64,000 bases of DNA. It comes from Streptomyces sp. DG2A-72 (GTDB lineage: Bacteria > Actinomycetota > Actinomycetes > Streptomycetales > Streptomycetaceae). A program made the position numbers and the translations under genes. Position 1 is the first letter of the stretch. Each line of letters starts with the position of its first letter. Below are positions 45,256-53,783 of this stretch, in pieces. The notes beneath the pieces are model-generated. The model was not told the DNA's origin, made no database searches, and saw only the letters and a list, made by a program, of their open reading frames with translations. The stretch lies in assembly GCF_030499575.1 (NCBI RefSeq), contig NZ_JASTLC010000001.1, forward strand, positions 558,001 through 622,000, written 5' to 3'.

Positions 45256-46542
45256 ATGACGACCGAGACCCCGAGCGCCGCCGTGAACGAACCGATGCCA
45301 CTGGCGGACGTCAACCTCGCCGACCTGGACAACTTCACCGACGGCAGCACCCCATGGCGCATGTTCCACACCCTGCGCCACCAGGACCCCGTCCACTGGC
45401 AGCCCGAAGAGGCCCCCAACTCCGGCTTTTGGGCCGTGACCCGCCACGCCGACATCGCCCGCGTCGACCGTGACGCCGAGACCTTCACCTCCACGAAGTT
45501 CGTCAACCTCGAAGAAGTCGACGACGACCAGATCAAGACCCGCGCCTCCATCCTGGAGCTGGACGGTGTCCGCCACCGCGCGCTGCGCAGTCTGCTCCAG
45601 CGCCAGTTCGGCGCGAGCGTCATCAACAGCTACACCGACTTCCTGCGCGGCCTGACCGCCACCACGCTGGACGCGGCACTGGCCAAGGGGACCTTCGACT
45701 TCGTCAAGGAAGTCTCCGCCGACTTCCCCATCAACGTCCTCGCCCGCCTGCTCGACGTTCCGCAGGAGGACAACCAGCAGCTCATCGACTGGGGCAACCG
45801 CATCATCGGCAACACCGACCCCGACTACGCCGACGTCCTGCTGGACAGCGCGGAGAGCGAGCAGTACCGGCACCTGCCCTTCCGCTCGCCCGCCTCGCTG
45901 GAGGTCTTCGAGTACGGCCGTGAGCTGGCCAGGCAGCGACGCGGCGGCGACGGCACCGACCTGGTGTCGAAGCTCGTGAACACCACCCCGAGGGACGGCG
46001 TGCCGCTCTCGCCGCAGGACTTCGACAACTACTTCCTGCTCCTGGTCGTGGCCGGCAACGAGACCACCCGCCACACCATCACCCACTCCATGCTGGCCCT
46101 CCTCCAGCACCCCGGCCAACTGGCCCGCCTCAAGGACGACCCGTCCCTGATTCCGGTCGCGGTGGAGGAGTTCCTACGCTGGGCCTCCCCCGTCTACCAC
46201 TTCCGCCGCACCGCCACCCGGGACGTCGAACTCGGCGGCAAGCGGATCAAGGAGGGCGACAAGGTCGTCATGTGGTACGCCTCCGGCAACCGCGACGAGG
46301 CGGCCTTCGGCAACCCGTACGACTTCGATGTCACCCGCGCCGACAACGACCATGTGACCTTCGGCAAGGGCAGCCCCCACCTCTGCCTGGGCAACCTGCT
46401 CGCCCGCACCGAGATCCGCATCATGTTCGAGGAGCTGATCCCGCGCCTCGCCGGCATCCGCCTCGTCGGCGATGTCCCGCGCGTCCGCTCCAACTTCGTC
46501 AACGGCATCAAGAAGCTGCCGGTCGAGGTGACCCTCGCCTGA
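45256..46542 (+). CDS. Cytochrome P450
   Basis: A 428-residue soluble P450. I helix: FLLLVVAGNETTRHTITHSM (AGNETT). K helix ExxR: VEEFLRWASPVYHFRRTA. Heme loop: VTFGKGSPHLCLGNLLARTE with ligand Cys377. The N-terminus MPLADVNLADLDNFTDGSTP is like CYP125/142-type bacterial P450s, but the family number cannot be assigned. Start ATG 45256, GGGAG seven bases before. It is co-transcribed with the GS-like gene and shares the locus with its likely redox partners. A broken second P450 is at 38890-39722. Confidence 0.93.
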   Translation: MTTETPSAAVNEPMPLADVNLADLDNFTDGSTPWRMFHTLRHQDPVHWQPEEAPNSGFWAVTRHADIARVDRDAETFTSTKFVNLEEVDDDQIKTRASILELDGVRHRALRSLLQRQFGASVINSYTDFLRGLTATTLDAALAKGTFDFVKEVSADFPINVLARLLDVPQEDNQQLIDWGNRIIGNTDPDYADVLLDSAESEQYRHLPFRSPASLEVFEYGRELARQRRGGDGTDLVSKLVNTTPRDGVPLSPQDFDNYFLLLVVAGNETTRHTITHSMLALLQHPGQLARLKDDPSLIPVAVEEFLRWASPVYHFRRTATRDVELGGKRIKEGDKVVMWYASGNRDEAAFGNPYDFDVTRADNDHVTFGKGSPHLCLGNLLARTEIRIMFEELIPRLAGIRLVGDVPRVRSNFVNGIKKLPVEVTLA

Positions 46543-47145
46543 ACAAGGCCGGGGGCGGGGCACCGGTACGCCAGGAGAAGAACTCCTACGAGATCTGACG
46601 ACGGACTACCGGCGCAGGACACCAGCGGGCCGCCCGCGAGGAGGCGGCGGCGTCGGCGAAGCGGGCGATCCCGAAGTCCCCGGTCTTCAGGGTGCGGTGG
46701 GCCGTCACGACAACGCGCCCGGTCCCCACCCGCTCATGCTCTGGGCAAGCGTTTCCTTCGTGGTCCAGTCGGTCATGACGACGCTGCCGCCGAGAGCCGC
46801 GTCGTAGTAGCCGACTTGGGACCGGAGGAAGTGCTCCATGAAGGCGTCGGGGTCATAGCAGGAGCTTGGCCGTGAAGTAGCTGCGGAAGAAGGCTGTCGC
46901 CGGTGCGGCCCATTGTCGTAAGCGCGATCGTCCTGGTGCCTCGTCTGCTCTACCCTCCGAGCTGCAGCAAGCTCAGTCTCGTCTGGCCAACGACGCGCGA
47001 TCAACGATGCTTCACGGACCGGAGCACCCCACCCCGTCAGTCCCGATGTTCAGGCTGCGATGTGGGTCTTGGAGCGCCGTTCCAGGACCCCGGATGATCC
47101 TGCGCTCTACCTGTCGCGGTTAGATCTGGGCGGCATATCTCCGTG
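46543..47145. other. Decayed intergenic region
   Basis: About 600 bases between the P450 and pentapeptide genes. It holds a kinase-like fragment (46622-46706, below). The minus frame 47004-46705 includes FMEHFLRSQVGYYDAALGGS, then VVMTDWTTKETLAQSMSGWG, which looks like former protein but was not recognised. No RNA gene or intact gene was seen. Confidence 0.45.
46622..46706 (-). pseudogene. Ser/Thr protein kinase fragment
   Basis: The minus frame reads AHRTLKTGDFGIARFADAAA. This is the kinase catalytic-loop HRDLK joined to the DFGIARF of the activation loop, with the normal 12-15 residues between them missing and Asp changed to Thr. No other kinase part was found near it. The match is short but specific. 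Confidence 0.4.
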
Positions 47146-47337
47146 ATGCCCGATGCCGACCTCCGGAGGGCTCTCCTCGATGGTGCGAGCCTCAAGGGCG
47201 CGAACCTCAGTCGCGCACACCTGCAGGAGGCCAGTCTGCGCCGAGCTGACGTTCGCGGCGCGGATCTGCGTGGCACCGGCCTCAGTGCCGAAGCGCGCCG
47301 TGAACTGGGAATTCTCGACGACGATCGAAGCCCGTGA
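47146..47337 (+). CDS. Short pentapeptide-repeat protein
   Basis: A 63-residue protein (ATG 47146; GTG 47143 possible). Repeats of the A(D/N)LxX type: DADLRRALLDGASLKGANLS, RAHLQEASLRRADVRGADLR, GTGL. They would make about one and a half turns of a right-handed beta-helix. The tail is SAEARRELGILDDD. No Shine-Dalgarno is evident, and it borders decayed DNA, so it may be the 3' remnant of a longer gene. Confidence 0.55.
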   Translation: MPDADLRRALLDGASLKGANLSRAHLQEASLRRADVRGADLRGTGLSAEARRELGILDDDRSP

Positions 47338-47500
47338 CAGGAGCCCGCCTATCCGTCCTCTCGCATCGCAGAGCGTTCCGGCGTGCCTGGAGTCGAACCC
47401 GGGAAGTGCGGAACGGGCAAGGGAAGCTTGTGCCCGCTGTTCGGCGCAGGCTCCCCCTGCATGGTTGACGTGCGCGGTCGGTGTCGGGCGATCATGATTC

Positions 47501-48085
47501 ATGACTCGCGCTCTGTCGACACCGCCCGTCATCACCGCCGGCTTGCTCGCCAACTCTCCCCAACCCGTGCTCCCCGCCACCGGGGGCTTACAGCTGCGCC
47601 CCTGGGAGAAATCCAACGCACCCGCTTTCCTGTCTGCCTACCGGGACGGTGAGATCCGCCGCTGGCACACGCGTCGCCCCTCTTCCCAGGCTCAGGTGCG
47701 GGAATGGTTCGACGCGTACCGCCAGGACTGGAAACGGGAGAAGGGCGGCCACTGGGCGATCACCCGCGACAGCGGCGAGGTACTCGGCCGGATCGCACTG
47801 CGCGGCCTGGACTTCGACGACGGCATCGCAGGCGTGGCCTACTGGGTGCTCCCGGCCGCCCGCGGCGCCGGCGTGGCCTCGCGCGCCCTGGCGGCGCTCA
47901 CCGCCTGGGCACTGAACGAGATCGGCTTCCACCGGCTGGAACTGGACCACTCGACCCGCAACCATCCCTCATGCAGGGTCGCCACCAAGTCCGGCTACCT
48001 CCTGGAAGGCACCAAACGCAGCGCCGCCGTGCACGACGACGGCCTACACGACATGCATCTGCATGCACGCATCCGCGGCGACTGA
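47501..48085 (+). CDS. GNAT-family N-acetyltransferase (RimJ/RimL type)
   Basis: A 194-residue acetyltransferase. The GNAT core begins at LQLRPWEKSNAPAFLSAYRD and includes GGHWAITRDSGEVLGRIALR, AYWVLPAARGAGVASRALAA (motif A, acetyl-CoA loop RGAGVA) and WALNEIGFHRLELDHSTRNH, then RVATKSGYLLEGTKRSAAVH. This pattern is of the RimJ/RimL branch, acting on N-terminal or small-molecule amines. It has no evident partners. The target is unknown. Confidence 0.87.
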   Translation: MTRALSTPPVITAGLLANSPQPVLPATGGLQLRPWEKSNAPAFLSAYRDGEIRRWHTRRPSSQAQVREWFDAYRQDWKREKGGHWAITRDSGEVLGRIALRGLDFDDGIAGVAYWVLPAARGAGVASRALAALTAWALNEIGFHRLELDHSTRNHPSCRVATKSGYLLEGTKRSAAVHDDGLHDMHLHARIRGD

Positions 48086-48174
48086 GCCTGCCCCATCAAT
48101 CAGGAGGTTGCCGACCCGGACCGTCGTCTGTTTGGCGACGCTGCGCTGCCCGCCGGATGAGTGGGCGGTACTCA

Positions 48175-48570
48175 TCAGGCGGACCCGAACTGCCGCTCGT
48201 GTTCGGAGCGGTCGGCGGTCTGCTCCGCGTGTCGGGAGCGGGTGAGAGCGCGTCGGCCGAGGGCCATGGCGATCAGTCCCAGTGGGATGGCCCCGATGGC
48301 TCCCACCATTCCGTTGCCGGTGCCGGGACCGCCGCTGGAGGTGGCCAGATGCAACGCCGCGAGGGCGGTGCCGACCAGCCCCACCGCCATGGCCGAGATG
48401 GCGCCGGTGCGTGCGTTGCCGGTGCTGATACGGCCGGCGGCGCGGGCCAGGGTCAGCCAGCCGATGGCCACGCCGATCAGGCCCACCCCGAGGGCCAGGT
48501 TGGCCCCGGTCCGTCCGTCGCCGATGACTCCGCCCTCGGCGGCCACCATCAGGGCATCTGCTGCGCTCAT
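48175..48570 (-). CDS. DUF6223-family membrane protein
   Basis: A 131-residue protein with four hydrophobic segments: NLALGVGLIGVAIGWLTLAR, AISAMAVGLVGTALAALHLA and VGAIGAIPLGLIAMALGRRA among them. Motifs RAAGRISTGNARTGAI and GGPGTGNGMVG are typical of the Streptomyces family DUF6223, whose role is unknown. GGAGGAG is six bases before ATG 48570. Its leader contains tandem 14-base repeats, and it is divergent from a two-component system, so that system may control it. Confidence 0.82.
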   Translation of the reverse strand: MSAADALMVAAEGGVIGDGRTGANLALGVGLIGVAIGWLTLARAAGRISTGNARTGAISAMAVGLVGTALAALHLATSSGGPGTGNGMVGAIGAIPLGLIAMALGRRALTRSRHAEQTADRSEHERQFGSA

Positions 48571-48590
48571 GCCGATCTCCTCCTTCTTGC

Positions 48591-48643
48591 GTGCTTCTTC
48601 CGTGCTTCTTCTTGCGTGCTTCTTCTTGCGTGCTTCTTCTTGC
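48591..48643. repeat. Tandem 14-base repeats in the DUF6223 / kinase promoter
   Basis: GTGCTTCTTCTTGC is present in tandem: one short copy (GTGCTTCTTCC, 48591-48601), then 48602-48615, 48616-48629 and 48630-48643, with a further half unit CCTTCTTGC at 48582-48590. On the minus strand the unit is GCAAGAAGAAGCAC and ends at the DUF6223 ribosome site. It may be an array of regulator sites or a slipped-strand leader. Confidence 0.75.
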
Positions 48644-48853
48644 GTGGCGAATTGCGAGGTTCGCTGTGCCTTGAGCGTGCCCGCAGACCGCGCCGCCGGT
48701 CGTCCGGCGGGTGCGGTCTCTTCGGACTGCCATCGACGTGGCAGTTGACTGCCGCGGATGCGGCAGGCGGCGGGCAGATACCGCGGGTGCGGTAGCCGAT
48801 CGCTCGTCCGCGGGCTGGACTCGCCCGCCGCGGCGTCCGGCTAGGGTGCGCGC

Positions 48854-49980
48854 ATGGACACAGGGCGTTTTCGTGTCCCGGCCGGTGCCATGGACTGGGC
48901 GATCGCCGTCAGCGTGGCGGCACTGCTGCTGGGCACCGGGTTGTCCGGGCAGCACCCGACCGGGGAGCGCGAGCTGCTCGGCTCCGTGCTGCTGGCGGCC
49001 GGTGGTCTGGCGCTGGTCGCGCGTCGCAGGGCTCCGATTGCCGTGCTGGCTGTCACCGGCCTGTGCGCGGTGGGCTACGAGGCGGCGGGTTTTGAGGTGC
49101 TGGCTGTCTCTTACCTGGTCGCGGTGTACGGCGCGGTGCGAGCCGGGCACCGGGTCCTGACGGTGGCGGCATCCGTGGCCCTGCTCGTCGTCCTCCCCCT
49201 CACGGCACTTGTCTTCCGCGACGGGCCCGCGCGTGAGGCGTTCGCGCAGGCCCGGAACGTACTGGAAATCGCCTGGCTCATCGCCGCCTTTGCCGCCGGT
49301 GAGGCGCTGCGGCAGGCCGAGCGGCGGGCGGACGAAGCCGAGCGCACCCGGGAGGAGGCGGCGCGGCGCCGCGCCGACGAGGAGCGGCTGCACATCGCGC
49401 GGGAACTGCACGATTCGCTCACCCACCAGATCTCGATCATCAAGGTGCAGTCCGAGGTCGCCGTCCACGTGGCCCGCAGGCGGGGCGAACAGGTGCCGGA
49501 GACCCTGCTGGCGATCCAGGCGGCCGGCCGTGAGGCGACCCGGGAGTTGCGCGCGACCCTGGAGGCCCTGCGCGACGACGACACGACCCCGCCGCAGGGC
49601 CTCGACCACGTACCGGAACTCGTGGAGCGCGCCCGTTCGATGGGCCTGGACGCGACGCTGACGATCGAAGGTCAACGGCACGACGTGCCGGCCGCGGTGG
49701 GCCGTACCGCCTACCGCATCGTCCAGGAGGCGCTGACCAACACCGCCCGGCACGCGAGTGCCACCACCGCGACGGTCCGGATCGAATATCGGCCCGACGC
49801 CCTTGCCGTCCAGGTGGACGACGACGGCAAGGCCACCCCCGATGACGCCCCGGCCCCGGGCCTCGGGCTGCTCGGCATGCGCGAACGCGTCACCGCCCTC
49901 GGGGCCGGCTGCGCGCGCAGCCGCGTACCGAGCACGGCTTCACCGTCCAGGCCGAACTCCCCGTGGAACGAGGATCATGA
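48854..49980 (+). pseudogene. Two-component sensor kinase, 3' frameshift
   Basis: NarX/LiaS-type histidine kinase. Four to five membrane helices (residues 12-155) are followed by HATPase-type parts: RRADEERLHIARELHDSLTH with His186, QISIIKVQSEVAVHVARRRG, AYRIVQEALTNTARHASATT and GLGLLGMRERVTALG. A base is missing after TCGGGG (about 49900): the restored frame would read GRLRAQPRTEHGFTVQAELP and end TGA 49978-49980, overlapping the regulator's ATG. As sequenced, the frame runs on to 50491 with nonsense residues. Most catalytic parts precede the shift, so activity may remain. Assembly error is equally possible. Confidence 0.75.
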
Positions 49981-50636
49981 TCCGTGTCCTGCTGGTCGAC
50001 GACCAGCCGCTCATCCGCAGCGGCTTCCGCGCGCTGCTCGACCTCGAGGAGGACATCGAGGTGGTGGCCGAGGCCGCCGACGGCACGGAGGGCTTGGCAC
50101 TCATCAAGGAGCAGTTGCCCGACGTCGCGCTCATCGACATCCAGATGCCGGTCATGGACGGCATCGAGGCGACCCGGCGCATCGCCGCGGACCCCGCCCT
50201 GGCCGGTGTGCACGTCGTCATGCTGACCAACTACGGCATGGACGAGTACGTCTTCGAAGCGCTGCGCGCCGGTGCCGCCGGGTTTCTGGTCAAGGACATC
50301 GTGCCGGAGGACCTTCTGCACGCCGTACGGGTCGCCGCCCGCGGCGACGCCCTGCTCGCCCCGTCCATCACCCGCAAGCTGATCCACCGGTACGTCACCC
50401 AGCCCCTCCCCACCACCGGCGCTGCGCTTACGGAGCTGACCGGCCGGGAACGCGAAGCGGTCGCCCTGGTCGCACAGGGCCTGTCGAATGACCAGATCGC
50501 CGACCGCATGGTGATCAGCCCGATGACCGCGAAGACCCACATCAACCGGGCGATGACCAAACTCCACACCCGCGACCGTGCCCAACTCGTCGTCCTCGCC
50601 TACGAGTCCGGTCTGGTCACCCCGCGCAACCACTGA
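49977..50636 (+). CDS. NarL/LuxR-type response regulator
   Basis: A 219-residue response regulator. Receiver: IRVLLVDDQPLIRSGFRALL with Asp8/Asp9, phospho-acceptor Asp54 (ALIDIQMPVMDGIE), Thr in MLTNYG and Lys in GFLVKDIVPEDL. Output domain: LTGREREAVALVAQGLSNDQ, IADRMVISPMTAKTHINRAM. Its ATG overlaps the original kinase stop, the normal coupled arrangement. Probable targets are its own operon and the divergent DUF6223 gene with the 14-base repeats. Confidence 0.93.
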   Translation: MIRVLLVDDQPLIRSGFRALLDLEEDIEVVAEAADGTEGLALIKEQLPDVALIDIQMPVMDGIEATRRIAADPALAGVHVVMLTNYGMDEYVFEALRAGAAGFLVKDIVPEDLLHAVRVAARGDALLAPSITRKLIHRYVTQPLPTTGAALTELTGREREAVALVAQGLSNDQIADRMVISPMTAKTHINRAMTKLHTRDRAQLVVLAYESGLVTPRNH

Positions 50637-50819
50637 CCTCCGCGCACCGGTTGCCGACATCACGGCGGCGGTGAAGAAACCCTGCACCACCGGACTGCCG
50701 CGCAGCCGATCGAACCTGGCCCCTCGCCAAAGAGGGTCCAGGTGCCCGCGGCCTGCGCGGTGATCGTGTCCTAGGTCGTCGGCGGAGTCGGCGCAAGCCT
50801 CCGGGGCGGCGTCAGCAGT

Positions 50820-51114
50820 AGAGGTTGCCGCCGGGTGGGACGCCGAGGATCGAGGTGAAGCGGTTGTGTCAGACAGATGCCGCCGAGCATCTCCTTGCCC
50901 TCGGCGTACGGGCCGTCGGTGACAAGGACGTCGCCGTCGCGGGGTCGCAGCACGGTGGAGGACTCCGGGCCGTGCAGTCCCCGGCGAACACCCAGGCGCC
51001 CGCCTCACGCAGCTCCCGGTGGAAGACATCGAGCCTCTTGCCGATCTCGGCGAGGATCTCCGGGGCGGGCGGCTCCCCCACCGGCTGCACCACGCTGAGC
51101 AGGTCGTACTTCAT
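50820..51114 (-). pseudogene. YCII-related protein, frameshifted
   Basis: ATG 51114 (GGGAGG upstream) gives MKYDLLSVVQPVGEPPAPEI, RLDVFHRELREAGAWVFAG. A shift near 50985 leads to LHGPESSTVLRPRDGDVLVT, DGPYAEGKEMLGGI, the core YCII motif; after that the family sequence is lost. An intact member would be 110-130 residues. YCII proteins are small dimeric alpha-beta-barrels of mostly unknown function, often near ECF sigma genes. Confidence 0.7.
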
Positions 51115-51212
51115 GACAGCCTCCCAGGCGTCGTCGCGTTCTCTCACCTCCTGCACGAACGGCAGGCCCCCGGATCGACACCCCGCGCCGCGGCACCGCG
51201 AGAATCTTGTCC

Positions 51213-52250
51213 ATGACCACCGCACCCCACCCGCTCGTCGCCCGTGCCCGACAGCTCGCCGCCGACGTCCTGGCGCCTGAGGCAGAGCGCGTCGACCGGG
51301 AAGGCCTGCCGGTGAGCCACATCGAGGCGGTCAAGCGGTCCGGGCTGCTCGGGGTGAGCGCGCCCGAGCAGTACGGCGGCTCGGCCGCGCCCGCCGCGGT
51401 GGCCCGGGAGATCGCGGAGATCCTGGCCGGGGCGTGCTGCTCGACCTGGTTCGTGCAGACCCAGCACTACACGCCGGTGAAGCTCCTGGCCGACTCCCGA
51501 CTGCCCGTCCGGGAGCGGCTGCTCAGCCCACTGGCGACCGGTGAGCTGCTCGCCGGGATCGCGTACGCGCACGTCCGCGCCTTCCCGAGGATCCCGGTAC
51601 GGGCCACCGCCGAGCGCGGCGGCTGGCGCTTCGACGGCACCGTGCCCTGGTACACCGGCTGGGGTCTGAACGACGTGATGCTGCTCGCCGGTGTCACGGA
51701 GACGGGCGAGGTGGTGTTCGCGTTCACCGAGGCACGCGAGCAGCCAGGGCTGCGCCCGTCGGACCCGATGCGGCTCGCGGCACTCACCGCCGCCCGCACC
51801 GTGTCGTTGCGGCTGGCCGGGCTGTGGCTGCCCGAGGAGACGGTAGTGCTGCGCACACCGCACGAGAAGTTCGCGCAGATCGACCTGCCCCGCGCCACCA
51901 ACACCAACCCGGCCGTCTTCGGGATCGCGTACGCGGCACTCGCCCTGCTCGACGCGGATACGGAGACGGCATCCGCTCTGCGCGCCCGCCTCGACGATGT
52001 GCGTGCTGAGGCGTACGCCCTCGCCGACCACCCCGTGCCGCACGAGCACATAGAGGAACGGCTGACCCTCAAGACACGGGCGTACGATCTGATGCGCGCG
52101 GCGACGACCGCCGCGATCGTCGCCGGAGGCGGACGCGCCATGGACCTGCGCAGCCCTGCCCAACGGCTCGCGCGCGAGGGGATGTTCCTGCTGGTGCAGG
52201 GGCAGACGGCCGGGGTGCGCAGGGCGCACCTCGACCGGCTGTCCGGCTGA
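51213..52250 (+). CDS. Acyl-CoA-dehydrogenase-fold flavoprotein (SfnB/DszC-like)
   Basis: A 345-residue protein of the acyl-CoA dehydrogenase fold. Segments: ADVLAPEAERVDREGLPVSH, GLLGVSAPEQYGGSAAPAAV, ILAGACCSTWFVQTQHYTPV, and C-terminal helices with AATTAAIVAGGGRAMDLRSP. The catalytic Glu of true dehydrogenases is not visible, and the TQH near the flavin is like flavin-dependent monooxygenases such as DszC and SfnB. With the convergent SsuD-like gene it may take part in sulfur scavenging from organosulfur compounds. Start ATG 51213; TTG 51207 is possible. Confidence 0.75.
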   Translation: MTTAPHPLVARARQLAADVLAPEAERVDREGLPVSHIEAVKRSGLLGVSAPEQYGGSAAPAAVAREIAEILAGACCSTWFVQTQHYTPVKLLADSRLPVRERLLSPLATGELLAGIAYAHVRAFPRIPVRATAERGGWRFDGTVPWYTGWGLNDVMLLAGVTETGEVVFAFTEAREQPGLRPSDPMRLAALTAARTVSLRLAGLWLPEETVVLRTPHEKFAQIDLPRATNTNPAVFGIAYAALALLDADTETASALRARLDDVRAEAYALADHPVPHEHIEERLTLKTRAYDLMRAATTAAIVAGGGRAMDLRSPAQRLAREGMFLLVQGQTAGVRRAHLDRLSG

Positions 52251-52253
52251 GGT

Positions 52254-53396
52254 TCAGCTCGCGAACGGCACCGGCGCCGAGGAGGCCGCCCGTTCTCCGT
52301 ACGGATGCCGCCACAGCCCCCGCCCGGCGAGCCGGGGCAGGACGCCCTCGCCGAACCAGTACGCCTCCTCCAGGTGCGGATAGCCGGAGAGGACGAACTC
52401 GTCGATGCCGAGGGCGTGGTACTCCTCGATACGCGCAGCGACCTCGTCGTGGCTGCCGACCAGGGCGGTGCCCGCGCCGCCGCGCACGAGCCCGATCCCG
52501 GCCCACAGGTTGGGGTGGATCTCCAGACCGTCCCGGCCGCCGCCGTGCAGCGCGAGCATCCGTTGCTGCCCTTCGGACTCGCTGCGGCCCAGCCCTGCCT
52601 GGACGGACCGTACGGTCTCCGCGTCGAAGCCCTCCAGGAGCCGGTTCGCCTCCGCCCAGGCCTGCGCGGAGGTGTCACGGGTGATGACGTGCAGCCGGAT
52701 GCCGAAGCGCAGTGTGCGGCCCTGCTCGACGGCCAGTCCCCTGACCCAGGCGATCTTCTCGGCGACCTGGGCGGGCGGCTCGCCCCAGGTGAGGTACACG
52801 TCGGCGTGCCGGGCCGCGATCTCGCCGGCGATGGGTGAGGAGCCGCCGAAGTACACCTCGGGAACGGGATCCGGCACGCGGGCCAGCTTGGCGTCCTCGA
52901 CCTGAAGGAACTCGCCGTTCAGGTCGACGGTCTTGCCGTCCCACAACTCCCGTACGATCTGCAGGAATTCACCGGTACGGCGATAACGGGCGTCCTTGTC
53001 GAGGAAGTCGCCGTAGGCCCGCTGCTCCTGACTCTCGCCCCCGGTGACGACGTTGAGGAGCAGCCGTCCGCCGCTCTGCCGCTGGAACGTGGACGCCATC
53101 TGCGCGGCGAGCGTCGGCGAGACGGAGCCGGGCCGGAAGGCCACCAGGAATTTCAGGCGCTCGGTGTTCTGGCTGACCATCGCGGTGGTCAGCCAGGCGT
53201 CCTCGCACCAGGCGCCGGTCGGCGTGAGCGCGCCGACGAAGCCAAGGTCCTCAGCGGCGCGGGCGATCTGGCTCAGATAGCCGACGGTCGGCGGCCGGTC
53301 CCGTCCGGATGCGGTGGCGGGAGTGCCGTGGCCGCCGCCGACGACATGGCGGCTGTCGCCGTTGGTGGGCAGGAACCAGTGGAACGTGAGGGACAC
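52254..53396 (-). CDS. ssuD: FMNH2-dependent alkanesulfonate monooxygenase (SsuD-like)
   Basis: A 380-residue luciferase-like monooxygenase of the SsuD class, which releases sulfite from alkanesulfonates. Marks: LTFHWFLPTNGDSRHVVGGG, AARAAEDLGF region (QIARAAEDLGFVGALTPTGA, Cys in WCED), KFLVAFRPGSVSPTLAAQMA, STFQRQSGGRLLLNVVTGGE, YFGGSSPIAGEIAARHADVY, LTWGEPPAQVAEKIAWVRGL and RFGIRLHVITRDTSAQAW. Start GTG 53396 with GGAG six bases upstream. A cysteine-type leader peptide lies 310 bases upstream. The required FMN reductase is not next to it. Confidence 0.92.
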   Translation of the reverse strand: MSLTFHWFLPTNGDSRHVVGGGHGTPATASGRDRPPTVGYLSQIARAAEDLGFVGALTPTGAWCEDAWLTTAMVSQNTERLKFLVAFRPGSVSPTLAAQMASTFQRQSGGRLLLNVVTGGESQEQRAYGDFLDKDARYRRTGEFLQIVRELWDGKTVDLNGEFLQVEDAKLARVPDPVPEVYFGGSSPIAGEIAARHADVYLTWGEPPAQVAEKIAWVRGLAVEQGRTLRFGIRLHVITRDTSAQAWAEANRLLEGFDAETVRSVQAGLGRSESEGQQRMLALHGGGRDGLEIHPNLWAGIGLVRGGAGTALVGSHDEVAARIEEYHALGIDEFVLSGYPHLEEAYWFGEGVLPRLAGRGLWRHPYGERAASSAPVPFAS

Positions 53397-53629
53397 CAGG
53401 ATCTCCGATCAGAGCAGGCCGTGCCGGGGCGGCTTCGCGCCGTTGAGGGTGTACCGGCCGAGGTGCTGGATCTTCCAGCGGGCCGGTTCATACAGGTGTG
53501 AGTGCGTGCGTCACGCCAATGTCGGTGCACATTGAGGGAGTTGAGGGCGGACCAGGTTCTGGCGCCCTCGAATCGAGGATCTCCGCTGCGGGCATGCGGA
53601 ACTCCTGTTGCGGCATGCTTTCGGGCACG

Positions 53630-53665
53630 CTGAATTCAATGAGTGCGCGGAAACGGAGAATTCAG
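53630..53665 (-). promoter_or_regulatory. Inverted repeat in the ssuD leader, candidate attenuator
   Basis: CTGAATTC (53630-53637) and GAATTCAG (53658-53665) form an eight-base stem. A second palindrome, CCTCGAATCGAGG, is at 53566-53578. Both lie downstream of the leader peptide and upstream of ssuD. They could be alternative folds in cysteine-dependent attenuation. Confidence 0.35.
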
Positions 53666-53705
53666 GCGAGAAAAGGAGAAAGCGCGGCGGATCGCAGGGA
53701 GGTGA

Positions 53706-53783
53706 TCAGGCCGCGGCGCAACAGGAGGCGCTGGAGACGCGTGCGAGGTCGACATGGCGTCGCCGCGTGAGGTCCAGTCGCAT
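53706..53783 (-). CDS. Cysteine-type leader peptide
   Basis: A 25-residue peptide MRLDLTRRRHVDLARVSSAS-CCAAA. The 'TRRRHVDLxRVSS' core with Cys near the end is shared by many actinomycete leader peptides in front of sulfur-assimilation and sulfonate genes, where stalling at the Cys codons senses cysteine supply. GAGGG is seven bases before ATG 53783; ATG 53789 is possible. The two adjacent Cys codons are the putative sensors. It precedes ssuD on the same strand. Confidence 0.8.
   Translation of the reverse strand: MRLDLTRRRHVDLARVSSASCCAAA

Noticed and set aside
47381..47403. Possible tRNA gene on the minus strand
   Set aside because: Only a T-arm-like piece is visible, with a stem mismatch; no anticodon or D arm could be placed.
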